From AC-52 sp044870295 (lineage in GTDB: Bacteria > Actinomycetota > UBA4738), in assembly GCA_044870295.1 (NCBI GenBank), contig JBIOYQ010000210.1, positions 1-7,571 on the forward strand: a stretch of 7,571 nucleotides of DNA. Reading direction: 5' to 3'. Of this stretch, positions 6,231 through 7,571 are shown piece by piece. The translations under genes and the position numbers were made by a program. The stretch's first letter is position 1, and each line of letters begins with the position of its first letter. The notes under the pieces are model-generated. The model was not told the origin of the DNA and made no database searches. It worked only from the letters and a program-made list of their open reading frames with translations.

Positions 6231-7463
6231 CGGCCCACCGGGCCGGTCCTGGAGAGCCGAACCGTCGGGCCGGCTGAACACGGGCCTCCCATCGACCATC
6301 GCGAGGCGAAAGGCACCCTCGTGCACCAGCCGGTGATGCCGCCGGCACATCAGCACCAGGTTCCAGAGCGCTGTGGTGCCACCGTTCGCCCAATGTCTGA
6401 CGTGATGGGCGTCGCACCACGGGGGCGGCCGATCGCACCCGGGAAACCGGCAGTGCTGATCACGAACGACCAGACCACGTCGCATGGGGGCCGGGACGAC
6501 CGGCGTCTTCCGGCCGACGTCCAGCGGCTCGGACTCGCCACGGACGATGATGCGACTGACGGTGGCGTCGCACGCGAGCCGGCGGATGGTCTCGGGATGC
6601 ACCGGCCCTACGTGCTCGAGCTCGCTGCGATGACCTGGTCTTCCCTGGAGAGAAAGGAGGTCCACGATCACCGCCACGTGCGGTCGCTCGGCTCCACCTC
6701 CCGACCGGCCGGTGCCTGATCGGGCGGGGCCGTCACGGGCGTCGTCGAGCCATCGACGACAGATCTCGCCCAGCGCGTCCACCCTCCGCTGCGTGGGAGT
6801 ACGCCGGTCCTGTGCATCCGTGCGGCGACCTCCCTCCGAGCAGTCCCGCAGTGCCGTCAGCACCACTTCGCCGGTCTCGGGATCCAGCTCGCCGTCGACA
6901 CGGACCATGCCAAGGATGGTGGTCGACACCGTGAGCGTTCGCTGCTCTCGCTGCCGCTCGGCATCCTTCAGGCCCTGATCCCAGTCGAGCTGTCGCCTCC
7001 AGTGGGCGACGGTGTTGTGCAGCTGCGGCGCGGGAAGGCGCTTGGCCGCCTCGACGAGCGTCAGCTCGGAGTGATGGAACTGGGCCGGGTGGGCGTGACG
7101 GGCGGCCACGAGCATCTGCACCGCCGATGACGTCAGTTCACCAGACGCGAGCGCCTGTTTGGTATGCGGCATCCGCTCGAGCGAACGCGCGGTTCGGATC
7201 TCCTTCGCTGCGGCGGTCCATCCGAGTCGATGGCGAGCCACCAGCCATGACGCAGTGGAGAGGAAGCCTTCCTTGCGATGTGACTGGCGCCGATGGATCT
7301 CCGAGAGTCTCCGCAGGCGCTCCGCCTCGAGGATCTGACCCATCCGCTGGAGCTCGCCGAAGTCCGCCTCCAGCTGATCGTCGGACAACTCCGACAAGTC
7401 CTGCGCCCGCAAGGATGCGACTGCCGATCTCAGACTGCCCATGGCCCACCATCCATCGAACAT
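6162..7463 (-). CDS. DUF222 and HNH endonuclease domain protein (13E12-repeat family)
   Basis: A 433-residue protein of a family abundant in actinobacteria. A mostly helical N-terminal DUF222 region (about 25-310) is followed by an HNH nuclease domain (about 325-385). The HNH motif is clear: RRGLVVRDQHCRFPGC, then CDAHHVRHWANGGTT, then NLVLMCRRHH. C338 and C343 with C373 and H376/H377 look like metal-site residues, and D351-H353-H354 with N368 the nuclease core, so the site appears intact. DNA cleavage is inferred from the fold; the biological role is not established, although some relatives (REP13E12) host prophage integration. The ATG at 7463 has no Shine-Dalgarno and lies 8 bases after a good -10, so it may be nearly leaderless; Met8 is the alternative. 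About 22 C-terminal residues are read antisense to the sufB end, stopping at TAG 6164-6162. Confidence 0.93.
   Translation of the reverse strand: MFDGWWAMGSLRSAVASLRAQDLSELSDDQLEADFGELQRMGQILEAERLRRLSEIHRRQSHRKEGFLSTASWLVARHRLGWTAAAKEIRTARSLERMPHTKQALASGELTSSAVQMLVAARHAHPAQFHHSELTLVEAAKRLPAPQLHNTVAHWRRQLDWDQGLKDAERQREQRTLTVSTTILGMVRVDGELDPETGEVVLTALRDCSEGGRRTDAQDRRTPTQRRVDALGEICRRWLDDARDGPARSGTGRSGGGAERPHVAVIVDLLSLQGRPGHRSELEHVGPVHPETIRRLACDATVSRIIVRGESEPLDVGRKTPVVPAPMRRGLVVRDQHCRFPGCDRPPPWCDAHHVRHWANGGTTALWNLVLMCRRHHRLVHEGAFRLAMVDGRPVFSRPDGSALQDRPGGPSADGAFHLQLDEPVQLDGVLHR
6229..6248 (+). terminator. possible hairpin terminator directly after sufB
   Basis: CGGCCC (6231-6236), loop ACC, GGGCCG (6240-6245) form a 6-bp GC stem starting one base into the stop codon's 3' neighbour. 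Two more pairs form if one base bulges. No U-run follows, so it may be a GC-rich actinobacterial-type terminator or only a structured region. It lies in DUF222 coding sequence on the other strand. Confidence 0.3.
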
Positions 7464-7471
7464 GTGTTCGA

Positions 7472-7500
7472 AGAATAGGCGGAGCCATCGGCGGTGTCAG
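7472..7500 (-). promoter_or_regulatory. promoter of the DUF222/HNH gene
   Basis: The minus strand carries CTGACA (7500-7495) and TATTCT (7477-7472) with a 17-base spacer, close to the sigma70-type consensus. The predicted start is near 7465, leaving a leader of about 2 nt before the ATG at 7463. Confidence 0.5.
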
Positions 7501-7514
7501 TGAACGTGGTCACA
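7499..7514. promoter_or_regulatory. CRP/FNR-like palindrome upstream of the DUF222/HNH gene
   Basis: AGTGA-N6-TCACA matches the CRP-family consensus TGTGA-N6-TCACA at 9 of 10 arm positions. Its centre (7506.5) is about 41.5 bases before the predicted transcription start at 7465, and it overlaps the -35 hexamer by 2 bases. That is the class II activator position. Binding is inferred from sequence only. Confidence 0.4.
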
Positions 7515-7571
7515 GTTGACCGGGAACGATCGACAAGATCCGAACCCGACCGGGGAGATGTGGGGTGGGGG

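Noticed and set aside
4967..6277. 436-codon plus-strand frame overlapping sufB
   Set aside because: It is a frame-shifted shadow of sufB with Arg/Gly/His-rich translation and no family features.
7558..7571. ATG at 7558 on the plus strand as the start of a further gene
   Set aside because: Only a few codons are visible, and the purine stretch before it touches the ATG, too close for a ribosome site.
1..7571. CRISPR array, insertion sequence, rRNA or tRNA gene
   Set aside because: No regularly spaced repeats, transposase motifs, terminal inverted repeats or RNA gene signatures were seen.

Overview
This is a GC-rich bacterial chromosomal segment that most resembles an actinobacterium (Actinomycetota). 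The evidence is a sulfurtransferase close to mycobacterial CysA2/CysA3, a SufB close to the mycobacterial protein, a DUF222/HNH protein of the 13E12-repeat type, and two start codons that sit right behind promoter-like sequences with no Shine-Dalgarno, as in leaderless actinobacterial mRNAs. The sequence does not allow a genus or family call.

Layout: four large genes alternate in strand (+, -, +, -). (1) 1-787 (+) is the 5'-truncated end of a two-domain rhodanese-type thiosulfate sulfurtransferase. (2) 730-4560 (-) is a 1276-residue soluble histidine kinase with order GAF-PAS-PAS-PAS-GAF-PAS-PAS-HisKA-HATPase_c. (3) 4818-6230 (+) is SufB, the Fe-S cluster scaffold protein. (4) 6162-7463 (-) is a DUF222 protein with a C-terminal HNH nuclease domain. 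No stretch over 300 bases lacks a gene. The 257-base divergent gap at 4561-4817 carries the kinase and sufB start signals, a possible 17-codon upstream ORF and two imperfect palindromes. The last ~108 bases carry the DUF222 gene promoter and a CRP/FNR-like palindrome.

How the genes may relate: the sulfurtransferase (sulfane-sulfur transfer) and SufB (Fe-S assembly) share a sulfur theme, but they are not an operon and nothing in the sequence ties the kinase to them. No response regulator, sufC, sufD, sufS or sufU is present, so sufB stands apart from the usual suf operon and the kinase is an orphan here. Both tail-to-tail junctions overlap in coding sequence (58 and 69 nt). In each, the minus-strand gene ends in a short tail read antisense to the conserved C-terminus of its neighbour, and a hairpin follows the stop codon of the plus-strand gene.

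I see no proof of a new defence or mobile system. The most testable leads are the CRP-like site at about -41.5 of the DUF222/HNH promoter, a FixL-like PAS domain with a candidate haem-ligand histidine in the kinase, the detached and apparently leaderless sufB with an in-frame upstream mini-ORF, and the paired antisense overlaps.
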